DNA from: Cercis canadensis
Taxonomy: Eukaryota; Streptophyta; Magnoliopsida; Fabales; Fabaceae
DNA length: 64,000 bases
Reading direction: 5' to 3'
NCBI GenBank assembly: GCA_003255065.1
Contig: QAOA01003657.1
Span: forward strand, 62,001-126,000
Position 1 is the stretch's first letter, and every line of letters starts with the position of its first letter. Of the stretch, positions 1 through 9,712 are shown in pieces. Made by a program: the position numbers and the translations under genes. The notes beneath the pieces are model-generated. The model had not been told where the DNA came from, did not search any database, and saw only the letters and a list, made by a program, of their open reading frames with translations.

Positions 1-419
1 CAAATATAAATAAAATAACCACATAGATAAATAGAATAATTATATAACCTAAAGAATATTTTTCTAAAATTAGCTAGTGAATGCACAAGCATTCTTACAA
101 GAGCAGTTGTAAGGAATTTCTATGAAATTCTAGCACTTCCAAATAATGTTCTCAAAGAGCACTTGGCAAAGTTCCCTTTTATTAGAAACAAATCTAAGGA
201 CAAATTCCCCTTTTATCTTTAGATAGAATGTATTGCAAAAACATTCAGTTACATTTGTTTAAAAAATAATACACTAATATGCTCATAATGAATAAATACA
301 ACAATAAGATTAATGTGGAGCATGCTTTGAAGGAAGAGCTCTAGTTTGGAGCTGCTCCCACAGTCAATGGTCTTCTCACCTCTTTCCCAAATTTAAATCT
401 CTTTTATTACAAATGCAGA
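1..419. other. Left edge, no recognised gene
   Basis: I see no convincing coding sequence or repeat boundary here. The stretch lies downstream, in the minus-strand sense, of the Copia F reverse transcriptase. It may be the decayed remainder of that element or host intergenic DNA. Confidence 0.4.
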
Positions 420-1432
420 TAAGCAACGGAGTGGTGTTGAAAAATATTGTATAAGATAACCAAAAGTTTTGTTGATAACATCGCTCTCACTTCATTTCCA
501 ATGAGTAGTGTATGATCAACATAAAGAACCAAAAATGTTACTGAGCTCCCACTAACTTTTTTATGCACACAAGGCTTATCTAAATTTTGTGAGAAACCAA
601 ATGATTAGATTGCCTCATCAGAATGGATGGTCTAACTCCGAGATGCTTGATTTATGCCATAAATAGACTTGATCAACTTACACACCTTTGATTGATAGCC
701 TTTGGCTACAAAACCCTATAGCTGAAACCATATAAATCTCTTCTTGAAGGTTTCCATTCAAGAAAGCAATTTTCACATCCATTTTCCAAATTTGACAATT
801 AGAGTATGCAAAACTTGATAATAGAATCCTGATGGATTTTAGCATAGGCACAAGTGAAAAGATTTCTTCATAATCAATTCTAGCATTTTGAGTATAACCT
901 TTAGCCACCAGTCTAGCTTTATAGGTCTCCACCTTTTCATCAGGTCCTATCTTTTTTCCATAGACATACTTATAACCTATAGACTTAATACCTTCTAGGG
1001 TATCCACTAGGGTCCATACTCCATTGGAATACATTGAGTTAATTTTTTATTCCATGGCCTTTTGCCATTTAGAAGCATCTCTATCATTCACTTTCATTTA
1101 CAAAATTTGTTCATTATGACTCTCACCCACCACAACCATTGGTGAGGAATTAATTTGTTCTCTAATATCAATGTTGGTTTCACTTTCATTCACAAAATAA
1201 TCCTCATCAAGGAATGTAGCATTTCTTCTAACAAAAACCTTTTGTTCACTCGGATTATAAAAGTAATAACAAAAACCCATTTTGGGGTATATAGCAAATA
1301 AGCACCTACCAGTACTTGATTCCAACTTGTACATATTAGTGTTATTAAAATCCACATAAAAACCTTGTATCCTTATATGTTCGAGACGAAACTTTTCTTG
1401 TCCACAAAGGGTGGACTGAATGCTAGCCTATT
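420..1432 (-). pseudogene. Copia F: integrase-to-reverse-transcriptase fragment, degenerate
   Basis: Reading right to left, the minus strand carries the copia integrase/RT linker with a KVFVRRNATFLDEDYF stretch near 1180-1280. The first RT block follows, with LVAKGYTQ near 900 and a KMDVKIAFLNGNLQEEIYM stretch near 730-790. The catalytic box near 510 reads YVDH instead of the family YVDD, so one metal-binding aspartate is lost. There are stop codons around 580-640 and the RT fades out near 420. Protease, the integrase core and RNase H are not visible, and no LTR was found. The fragment abuts the acyltransferase piece at about 1433-1440 with no clear target duplication, so it looks truncated. 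It runs opposite to the acyltransferase. Confidence 0.85.
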
Positions 1433-1439
1433 GGTTTGA

Positions 1440-1645
1440 GATCTTAAAGTTCCACCAGATGCGATAAGAGGAATATATGAATCAACACGCATAAACATTG
1501 AGAAACTCAAGCAATTCATTGCAGCTAAGGTTCATAGGGCCCCCCTTCACTTATCAACGTTTATATTAGCTTGTGCTTATGCATGGGTTTGCAGAGTAAA
1601 GGCAAAGGCAAAGGAGCTAAAAAGCAAGAAAATTCATTTGGCTAT
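1440..1645 (+). pseudogene. BAHD acyltransferase pseudogene, piece 1 (middle of protein)
   Basis: The open frame reads through VPPDAIRG, then IEKLKQFI, then HLSTFILACAYAWVCRVKAK. That order matches the region before the central loop of BAHD acyltransferases such as anthocyanin and phenolic-glucoside malonyltransferases, which move an acyl group from CoA to a sugar or alcohol in the cytosol. A TGA sits just upstream at 1437-1439. The N-terminal half with the catalytic HXXXD motif is absent. The frame ends at the 5-base GCTAT duplicated by the Ogre-like LTR and resumes without a shift at 6208. Family assignment is from recognisable motifs; substrate is unknown. Confidence 0.85.
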
Positions 1646-2071
1646 TGTAGACACCGATTTTTGTCCGGGAAGATTTTTTTATTGGACTTTATTTTTCATA
1701 AAAATAAATAAATAATATATGTGTGTTCATTTTTAAATTCAATTTTTGTTTCAAGTCCATTCAATTTCTGTTTCAAGTCCTATTATTTTACTTTATTTTC
1801 ATGCTTTAGATATGGCTTTTTTTTTTAGTATTTTAAATCCATAGGGTTATTTTTGAAAAAATAAATTTTATGTGTTACTTTAGATTCTATAGGCTTTGTG
1901 TGGGCAATGGATTTGAAATGAGATGCAATTAGAGACACAAAAAGACAATAAAAGAAATTAAAAAACAAAAGAAGATAAAAAAGAGTGAGTGTGTGAGACT
2001 TTTTCACAAAAAAACAAGAAAAGAGATTAGGAAGGTGCAAGGAAAGTTCCAGGCATGTGCAAAGGAAATAC

Positions 2072-2096
2072 AAAAAAAAAAAAAAAAAAAAAAAAN

Positions 2097-2140
<44 letters not shown>
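2072..2140. repeat. Poly-A tract with an N
   Basis: An almost pure A run of 69 positions, with one N at 2096, inside the Ogre-like LTR. The N makes its true length unreliable. A diverged copy of the flanking sequence (GGAAAGTTCCAGG and GTGCAAAGGAAAT) follows at about 2228-2260 with a shorter A run, so this part of the LTR is a local tandem duplication. Confidence 0.9.
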
Positions 2141-2141
<1 letters not shown>

Positions 2142-2984
2142 CAAAAGGAGGATTATTGTTTAGAGAGCCCACATGAGAGAGTAGTGAGAGGGGAGTGAGC
2201 AAAGAAGAAATTGCTAGGAAAGAGCAAGGAAAGTTCCAGGTAGGTGCAAAGGAAATTTAAAAAAAAAAAAGTGTAAAGAGGGATTCTTTAGATGATGGGT
2301 CTTCGTGAGAGAGTAGAGGCAAAGAGAGGGTGAGAGGGTCTTTAATAGACGAGAGAGCATTTTCTTAAGAGGGAGAGAACAAAGCAAAAGAAAAATCACA
2401 AAGAAGAAGACATAAACCCAAAGGAGCATAAAAGCTTGAGCAGAAAAAGAGAAAGCATACGAGGCAGTCTGAGAAAGAGGAGAAGCTGGTAGTTCTAAGG
2501 AGTGCTTGGGAATCTAAGGTCAAAATCCTTCTCCCCTATCCTCTTTTACTAGATCGTTTTCTACTTTCCTTGTTTCCTTTACTCTTTTTGTTTTCTTTGA
2601 GATTAAGGTGCTTGCTAAGTGTATTCCATGGGATTCCTGAGTAATTTTGGGACTACTAGATTAGGCTGATATTTTCCCCGTGTTTCAACGTGTTTGTTTT
2701 GGTTTTGTTGATGATAGAATGTCAAATATTTGCATTGGCTAATTTTGTGATTGAAGTATTTTGTTATGTTAATATATAATGTGGAGATTTCCTATTTTTG
2801 GTTCCCATTTCTATTTCTTTTGATCCTATTGGAGTACCTTTATGTTTTAGAGTACAATGCATTTCTTTCATCTGCTGATGCGTTCTTTTAGTGCCACTAT
2901 ATTGTCTTTATCTTGAGGTTGGGTGTTGAACTTTTATGATTGTTTTTTTGGTTTATATTTTTTTGAAAGTAGTAAATGACCTTT

Positions 2985-2986
<2 letters not shown>

Positions 2987-3030
<44 letters not shown>

Positions 3031-3077
3031 TGTTGTAATTGTTTTTGTTTTTTTTTTTTGTTTTTTTTTTTTTTTTT
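2987..3077. repeat. Poly-T tract
   Basis: Long T runs, briefly interrupted, within the Ogre-like LTR. Phenylalanine- or lysine-rich reading frames across it are composition artefacts. Confidence 0.9.
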
Positions 3078-3419
3078 GTGTTTCTCTATGATTTTTATGG
3101 CACATTACTGGAGCTCTTTTGTTTCTCTCATGACATCTTTTATTACAAAATTTGAGGTTTGTGTTACTCATTTTATTATGCATAACTTGAATAAGTTTGA
3201 GCCATTGTTGAGTGCAGCCAAATCATCTCTACAGATTGGGTTAATTTGCCTTGTTATTTATGCTTATGGCTAGATTAAGTCATTGAACATAACACTTAAG
3301 TATTATTTTGGCTTTTCTTTTTGTGCACTTGCTGTTCTTTTATTTTACTATGATTTAAGGCATTTGGTATGATTTTGGGTGTGAATTGATGCATCAAAGG
3401 CATTGGATTTACACATTCT

Positions 3420-3775
3420 CGGTTCTGTCCGGCAGTCCTCAGTGTTTCATTAATTTTTGGAGCTGTAGGACTCGGATTTAATTGATGTTTGTCCCATTAG
3501 AACCATATATCTCCATTGTATATAATTTTCAGATTTTTTCATTGTCTCCCCTGCTCCCAGTTCGAATTTAAAGTTGTTTGTTTTTTTTGCTTCATCAGGC
3601 CTGTTGTTTTTATCTGGCAGCATGTAGTCTTTTAATTCTTTCTGGAGCTACGGAGCTCCGATTTAAGTGTTTCTCATCTCTTTAGAATCATAAGACATAT
3701 TTCTTCATTGTACTTAATTTTTAGAATTTTTGCATGTCAAGTTTGCTCTCAATATTGATTTGAACATGGCTATTT
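3420..3775 (+). repeat. Diverged tandem duplication of about 180 bp in the Ogre-like LTR
   Basis: A block running through GGAGCTGTAGGACTCGGATTTAA and an ATTGTA...TAATTTT.AGA tail starts near 3420. It recurs in diverged form near 3600 (GGAGCTACGGAGCTCCGATTTAA). The copies differ at many sites, so the event is older than the 273 bp duplication that follows. Confidence 0.6.
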
Positions 3776-3824
3776 TGGTTAACTAATGAGTATGTGAATT
3801 CTTTGGACTTTTACTAAGTTTGGT

Positions 3825-4370
3825 TTGCACTTAATTTATATATATGTGATAACTGTCCCACAGATGTGTTAGAAAGTTTTGGACATTAATATCATCCCAT
3901 GATCATTATATCCAAATATATGGGTATAATTGGTTTTGAGGAAAGCTCAAATAACTTATTCATGAAGGAGAATTAGAGAATTCTTCTTAGAAATATGTCT
4001 TATGTTATGTTGGGCTTTATCAAAAGGTAAATAACATAGCTTTGCATTTGGATCATGTCAATTTCTAGTTGATGCACCATGTTGTGTCTTTTGGGGATTG
4101 CACTTAATTTATGCATGTGATGGCTGTCCCACGGATGTGTTAGAAAGTTTTGGACATTGATATCATCCCATGATCACTATATCCATGCATATGGGTATAA
4201 TTGGTTTTTTGGAAAGCTCAAATGACTTATTCATGAAGGAGAATTAGAGAATTCTTCTTGAAAATATGTCTTATGCTATGTTGGGCTTTATCAAAAGGGA
4301 AATAGCATAGCTTTGCATTTGGGTCAAGTCAATTTCTAGTTGATGCACCATTGTTGTATCTTTGGTGGTT
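3825..4370 (+). repeat. Tandem duplication, two copies of about 273 bp, in the Ogre-like LTR
   Basis: TTGCACTTAATTTAT begins at 3825 and again at 4098. Both copies run through CTGTCCCAC.GATGTGTTAG, then GAAGGAGAATTAGAG, then CTAGTTGATGCACCAT, with scattered substitutions and small indels. The period is 273 bp. Confidence 0.88.
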
Positions 4371-6207
4371 TGCTTTTGTTTTATATCTAAATTCCTCTCT
4401 AATTTGATCAAGTTTGAGCCTTGACTTACTCCTCTGTACATTTGTTTGTTCTTATTATTTTCTGCTCTATTTTAAACAGATTACTTAGTTTAATATCAAT
4501 GTCTTTTGGTTCACTGTCATGTCCATTGTTTTAAGGTTATTTCTGCATATTCTCATGCTATTTTTGCATTTTTTAGACTGTTTCTGGTCATGTTTTACTG
4601 GCTGTTTCTGCATCATCTTAAGGTTGCTGCATGTCATTTTATTGGCTGTTTTGTATACTTCATGGTGCTATTTTTACTGGTTTAAGGGACTGTTTCATGC
4701 ATTCTTTTTCTTGGCTGCTTTAGCATTATTTTAACCCATCTTAGGGGCTGTCCTAGGCTCTAATTGTGCATCATTTCGTCTTGGAAAAATAAGTGCTGCC
4801 CTGCTGTGTTTAAATTGCTCACTTGCTGCCCTGTTGTGGTTAATTGGTTCACTTGTTGTCCTTTGGCTCTATAGATGTTATTCTGTGGATTTTATTTTCT
4901 TACTTTTGCATAACCTTTTGTCGGATGTTAGTTTATTTTTGCCAAAAATTTATTTTAATGGTAATGTTTGTTTAAGTTGTTTCTTTTTTTTATATCGTCA
5001 TCTAATTTTCTTCTCTTTTTTTTGTGGTTTGATATTTCCCTGAGTCATCTTCCTTGCTATATTGATTTTGGTGAGTTTATGTGAGGCAAATGGAGCTCCA
5101 TTTTGAACTGGAAGTTCAGAGACAAGTGGGAGATGCTAGACTAGAGGATCATTTTTATTTTATTTTATTTTATTTTATTTCATAATTGTATTTTAATTCC
5201 CTCTCTCCAAACAATTGTATAATTTTGTAAAACTACGCATGTGCATTCATATAATATATATTTGTTGCATAGTTTCCATAGGCCTTTTACGTATCATGGA
5301 GGGATAGAGCGATCCATCTGCATATTAGGTGGCCCACCTTATCGTTCTTAGGTATGGATAAGTGCCACCTCGGAGGGCACCATATGCGAGGAACGGGTGG
5401 AAGGACTTAGGTTGCACTAGTTGCACCATGCATTGCATATTTATTTCCTTGCCTAATAGAGATGTATGATATAAGATCTGCATCCTCATGCATTGTGCGT
5501 TTAATTTTCTTCCTGGAGAGTGTTTGTTAAAAATGCTTAATGCTTTGTTATAATCTCTTTTGCATGCTCTCTATAAGGACTTGTAGGTTTTGAGCTAGAA
5601 TCAAGATTGATTCATTTTCTCAAGAGCTCTCTTTCAAAAAAATATTTTTAAAACGAACTACGCGGACTTTGATCCCATCCAAGGGGTACGTAGGCATTCG
5701 AGGGGAAGCAAGTCAAGTCCAACTTTCTAATAACTTTCCATTTTCATTTAATTTCTAGTTTTCAAGAAAAGATAAAAGTCAAGGGCTCTAAGCCACTTTT
5801 TCTTTTTGTTTTGGCTCAATGCCACTCCATTTTACTTGATTATAGGGCGAACCCACTTTTGTAAATATTTTATTTTGCTCTTTGTTTTAAACTTGTAAAT
5901 ATCAGCATATTTTCATAGGGATGAATAAAATACATCTTTTGGCCATTTTATGATTCACACGATTAATTTTGGGTAACCGTCTTTTAGACGGATGTTGTGG
6001 GGTGCCTAACACTTTCCCCATGCATAAACAGATTCCCGAACTCTCTTTGGTTCGTAGACTAAATTTTGGAAATAAAAGGGGTTTTCCAATTGTTCCCCGT
6101 TTTTAATACAATTAGTGGTGACTCCAGAGTTCTCATTTCGAAAACTAAATCTCTTTTTATTTAGCCACTCAAGTCGTAGCGACTTTTGGATACGTTGTAA
6201 CAGCTAT

Positions 6208-6445
6208 TAATTTGGATTGCGAGCATCACTTAGAGCCACCTATTCCTTCAACATATTTTGGAAATTAATTATATTGGGAATAGATTTGTATTTGCATAGC
6301 CGAGAGCGTTATTAGGAGAACATGGGTTAATTATAGCTTCGGAGGCCATGAGCACTGCTTTGAAGACTCTGAAAGATGGGAGTGCTTATTGGAGTAGAAA
6401 ATTCAGTGTTAAAATTGACTAGTTCGAACAATTGAAGGTTTATAG
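6208..6445 (+). pseudogene. BAHD acyltransferase pseudogene, piece 2
   Basis: The frame continues from piece 1 with LEPPIPSTYFGN, the conserved stretch that precedes the YFGNC region of BAHD enzymes. A one-base indel near 6255 shifts the frame. The next frame gives GNRFVFA, a TAG stop, then LLGEHGLIIASEAM and ALKTLKDG, then a second TAG near 6420. The piece ends in KVYS at the TATAG that flanks Copia A. With two stops and a frameshift it could not encode protein even without the insertions. It is interrupted on both sides: Ogre-like LTR on the left, Copia A on the right. Confidence 0.87.
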
Positions 6446-6721
6446 TGTTGAATAATTTAGGATTAAACTCTGCATGTTTTGTTTATTCTGTATTATTTTG
6501 GTTTGTGTTGACCTAGTCTTTAGGAGTTTGGCTATAGTATTCTACAGAACATGGTCCATGCTATCTAGATTTTAGAAAGTAGTGTTGTACGTTAGTGCCT
6601 ATTCTCTTATCAATTTTGTTGTGTACTATCCTATATAAAGGCTACAATGTTTTAATGAAGTAAGTCAGTACGTTTCCCTTCTCTACTCTCCTTTATACTT
6701 TATCTTCTTCTATTGTTAACA
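6446..6721 (+). repeat. Copia A 5' LTR
   Basis: TG...CA termini; the sequence matches 44793-45069. It contains a TATA box at 6632-6640. Confidence 0.92.
6632..6640 (+). promoter_or_regulatory. TATA box of Copia A LTR
   Basis: TATATAAAG lies about 80 bp before the LTR end and is followed by GCTACAATG, as expected for the U3/R promoter of a plant copia LTR. The equivalent site in the 3' LTR reads CTATGTAAAGG and is weakened. Confidence 0.65.
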
Positions 6722-6722
6722 G

Positions 6723-6734
6723 TGGTATCAGAGC
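6723..6734 (+). other. Copia A primer-binding site (tRNA-iMet)
   Basis: TGGTATCAGAGC, the complement of the 3' end of plant initiator tRNA-Met, lies one base after the LTR. It is a priming site, not a tRNA gene. Confidence 0.93.
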
Positions 6735-6848
6735 AATAAAGAAAAGAAGAAAAGTGTGAGGGAGAGAGTCCTAGTCAAAGAGTGAGTGGGTGAGAGTCCT
6801 AGTCAAAGAGAAAAAGTGAGAGGGTAAGAGTTCTAGACACGAGAGTTA

Positions 6849-7145
6849 ATGGGTTCATCAAGAAATAGCAGCAATGCACAAATGACTTCTAAAAACTTTA
6901 TGCAGCTTGCTATTCCATGTTTTGATGGCCACTACGACCATTGGAGCCAAGATGTTGATCGATCTATCCTAGAAACAATTCTTAGTAAAGAAACTCACAA
7001 GAATGTTTGGGATTGAATGAAGAAAAACTATTAAGGCTCATAAAGAGTGAAGCATGCACAACTTCAAGCCTTGAGAAGGGATTTTGAGACTCTAGAGATG
7101 AAAGATGGTGAATCAATTACCAACTATTGTGCAAGGACGAAGGGA
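6849..7145 (+). pseudogene. Copia A gag, piece 1
   Basis: ATG at 6849 opens a frame with FMQLAIPCFDGHYDHWSQ, the N-terminal copia gag signature (UBN2/DUF4219 type), and later LQALRRDFETLEMKDGES. In-frame TGA near 7016 and TAA near 7033 break it. The frame runs to the ATAGC duplicated by Athila A and resumes at 18902 with QFHGEKMKDVAVLEKIL. Gag would form the cytoplasmic particle. Confidence 0.88.
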
Positions 7146-7150
7146 ATAGC

Positions 7151-8607
7151 TGATGAACAGTATTTTTATATATTAATTAATTCTCATTTTTAACCTCCTA
7201 ATCCTATTTTGGGCTTATTTGATTGGGCTTGGGTCATATTTCATTAATTAGGTTTAAATTGGGCTTAAGTGTGTTTTTCAGCATTATTAGGGTTTTGACA
7301 CTATTCTGTATTTCGGGTATGTCTTTAGTTCTGAATGTCTAAAAATTGTGACTCTTGCCTTGTAGGAAAGCTAAGAGGATTATCTACAACTTTCATTTAG
7401 ACCTCCAAGGCCAATTTAGACGTTCAGTGGGTCAAATGTAACCCGGAATTCAGAATAGAGTTGCTGCCACTGGATCCTGACCCGCATGCAGTGTTTGGAC
7501 CATAACTTGTTCTGTACATGTCGTATGGACTTGAAATGGTCCCATTGGAAAGCTAAGGTGCAGTGCTTCAATTGTTATGAAGGGCGGTTCAAAAAATTAT
7601 GAAGTTAAGATGGTCTTATTGTCTGTCGAAAATGGTTGATTAGTCCAAAGACCTATATGGACCTAGATGGACTTAAATGAGCTTAACTTCATCAATTCAG
7701 GCCCAATTAGGGCCAAACCAGAGCCCATTTGAGGCTGAGGTCCAGAGGTTTAAACTAGGTTAGTGGTAAATTAGGTGTGCATGAAAGTTAGAAAGTTATA
7801 AGCAGAGAAAGGAGGCAGACGAATTATGAATGCTAGACTAGGCAGCTTTTGTTTTCTCTCTTAAAAATTATGGAGCTCTTTGATTTATGACTGCACTTCT
7901 CCATTGGACCTTGGATTTCATGACCATGGAGGAGTAGAATCCTTGTAACCAAGTTAGACTCCTGATTAAATTCGGTTTTGATTTTGAGATTATGTTCTTA
8001 ATATGATTAAACTTAATGCTATTTCTTCTTCTTTGAATTTCTACCTTGCTTTAATCTTTGTATGAATTCATGGAGATCTTTGTGATTTATATGGATATTG
8101 AAGTAAGAAATAGAATTTAGATTGATCAATCTTTAATCTGTGGTTAGAATTCAAAGAAGCTATGCTATGTTAATTGATGTTCGGTTTTTAGATTAATCAC
8201 TAATTGCTTAGTCTTTGTGATTACAAGATTAGTGATTGTATGTGGTTAATCGAATTCTAAGTGATAACTTAGTAGATATAATTAGTCACAATTAGAGATT
8301 TCGGTTGTGATTAAACTCAATTAGCATTGCTACATTAAGACTTAATCACTCATGTTAATCTAGGATGAATCAAACCGGTTTTTGATGGATGTCTAGCTAG
8401 GTTACGCCTTTAATCAACTACATTAATCTTTGTTTAATTTTTCAATTTACTATTATAATCTTGTTTCAAAAATCTCATGTTTTTAACTTGAAATTATTGA
8501 TTACACATTGCATTCCTTGTGAGACAAACCTGGTGGATTATGCCCTCTATTGCATTCTAATTAGGGGATTCAGTTTAATTTAATTGTTTAAGCGACAACA
8601 TCAATCA
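7151..8607 (+). repeat. Athila A 5' LTR
   Basis: 1457 bp, TG...CA, bounded by ATAGC on the left and the primer site on the right. Homologous LTRs are at 17454, 21205, 36954 and 57747. Confidence 0.94.
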
Positions 8608-8630
8608 AATTTTTGCGCCGTTGTTGGGGA
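8608..8630 (+). other. Athila A primer-binding site (tRNA-Asp type), decayed
   Basis: After the LTR, the sequence TTTTTGCGCCGTTGTTGGGGA matches the Athila primer site but lacks one G of TGGCGCC and has a C-to-T change. The Athila B copy (36931-36953) keeps the full form. Confidence 0.88.
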
Positions 8631-9712
8631 ATGTTAATGTTAGTTGATGATTTTAAGTTCATTGTGTGAATTCTAGTCATTTGCTCCCATTTCCCCCTTG
8701 TTTTCCTTGCATTTTGGCTTGATTCACTAATTTTCGCGTGTACTGCTTCGGCCAAAATATTTTGCTCCGATTGAGCTAAAACTTGGTCAGTTGAAGGAAA
8801 AGGGGCCAACAATCAATAGGCACAGCCTATGGCTGTGAGGTCTACGTTTTTAAGCCAAATTCCACTGTTTTGACCACTTTTCCATTTTTTAAAAAGTTTT
8901 TATTTGATTTTTGAATTCCATTTAGTCTCAGATTTCACCCTGTGGTGGTAGAAAAATTTTAAAAAATGTTTAGATGGGTCAACTAGTGTTATTTTGCTCG
9001 CTTTTTGCCTTTGTTTAGTGCATTTTGTGTGTTTCCATTTTAGTGCAATTCTGTCACCCTGTGTGTTAATTTTGTTTTAGTGTATTTTAGTGCAATTCAA
9101 GTCCCCTGTATGAATTTTGATGATTTGGTTCCATTTCCCCCTTGTTTTTCCTTTATTTTGACTTGAATTAGTTAATTCCTTGAATTGATTGCTTTGTTAA
9201 ATTCGGATTACTTTCTGTCATTTACTTTATCATATTTACTTTTTGTCATTTACCTTTTGTCATTTACTTTCTGTTGTTTAATTTCAGTCATTTACTTTAT
9301 GTCATTTAATTTCTATCGATTAATTTCTGTCATTTACTTTTTGTCATTTAATTTTTGTCGATTAATTTCTGTCAATTACTTTTTTTTAATTTCTGTCATT
9401 TAATTTCTGTCGATTACTTTCTGTCATTTACTTTATGTCATTTAATTTCTGTCGATTACTTTCTGTAATTTACTTTATGTCATTTAATTTTTGTCATTTA
9501 CTTTCTGTTAATTACTTTATGTCTTTTACTTTATGTTAATTACTTTATGTCGTTTACTTTCTGCTAATTACGTTCTGTCAATTACTTTTTGCTGATTACT
9601 TTCTGTCGATTACCTTCTATTTTAGCCATTTTCTGTCCCTGTTTCTGTGTTTCTGTGTTGTGTTCCTGTTTTAGTGTGTTTTGGCATTCTGCCAACCTTG
9701 TGTGCATGATGT
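8631..9712 (+). other. Athila A leader before gag
   Basis: About 1.1 kb without a supported gene. A block around CCCATTTCCCCCTTGTTTT appears twice, near 8685 and 9133, so the leader contains a diverged internal duplication. The second half is the 14-base minisatellite listed next. The Athila B leader is only about 680 bp and lacks the minisatellite. Confidence 0.75.
9205..9613 (+). repeat. 14-base minisatellite in Athila A leader
   Basis: Roughly 29 degenerate units of the form CATTTACTTTCTGT, with variants CATTTAATTTCTGT and CGATTAATTTCTGT, in head-to-tail array. The apparent long frames across it are low-complexity products. Confidence 0.88.

Larger units (their letters stand above)
1646..6202 (+). 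mobile_element. Ogre-like (Ty3/gypsy Tat lineage) solo LTR, 4557 bp
   Basis: The element begins TGTAGACACCG, ends TTGTAACA, and is flanked by the direct duplication GCTAT (1641-1645 and 6203-6207). It has no internal coding domain, so it is a solo LTR left by LTR-LTR recombination. The start, and the 3' block near 5970-6140 (CTTTTAGACGG, CCCGAACTC, GGTGACTCC), resemble the very long LTRs of Ogre elements. Removing the LTR and one GCTAT restores the acyltransferase frame, which fixes the boundaries independently. Internal features include a poly-A tract, a poly-T tract and tandem duplications, listed separately. Confidence 0.87.

Noticed and set aside
1825..2429. Phenylalanine/leucine-rich minus-strand frames across the A tract
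   Set aside because: Produced by the homopolymer and AT-rich LTR sequence; they cross an N and match nothing recognisable.
6723..6734. tRNA-like matches (TGGTATCAGAGC and TGGCGCCGTTG) as tRNA genes
   Set aside because: Only the 3'-end complements are present, next to LTRs; these are primer-binding sites without cloverleaf sequence.
9205..9613. CRISPR-like array
   Set aside because: 14-base degenerate head-to-tail units with no unique spacers, in a plant retrotransposon leader.
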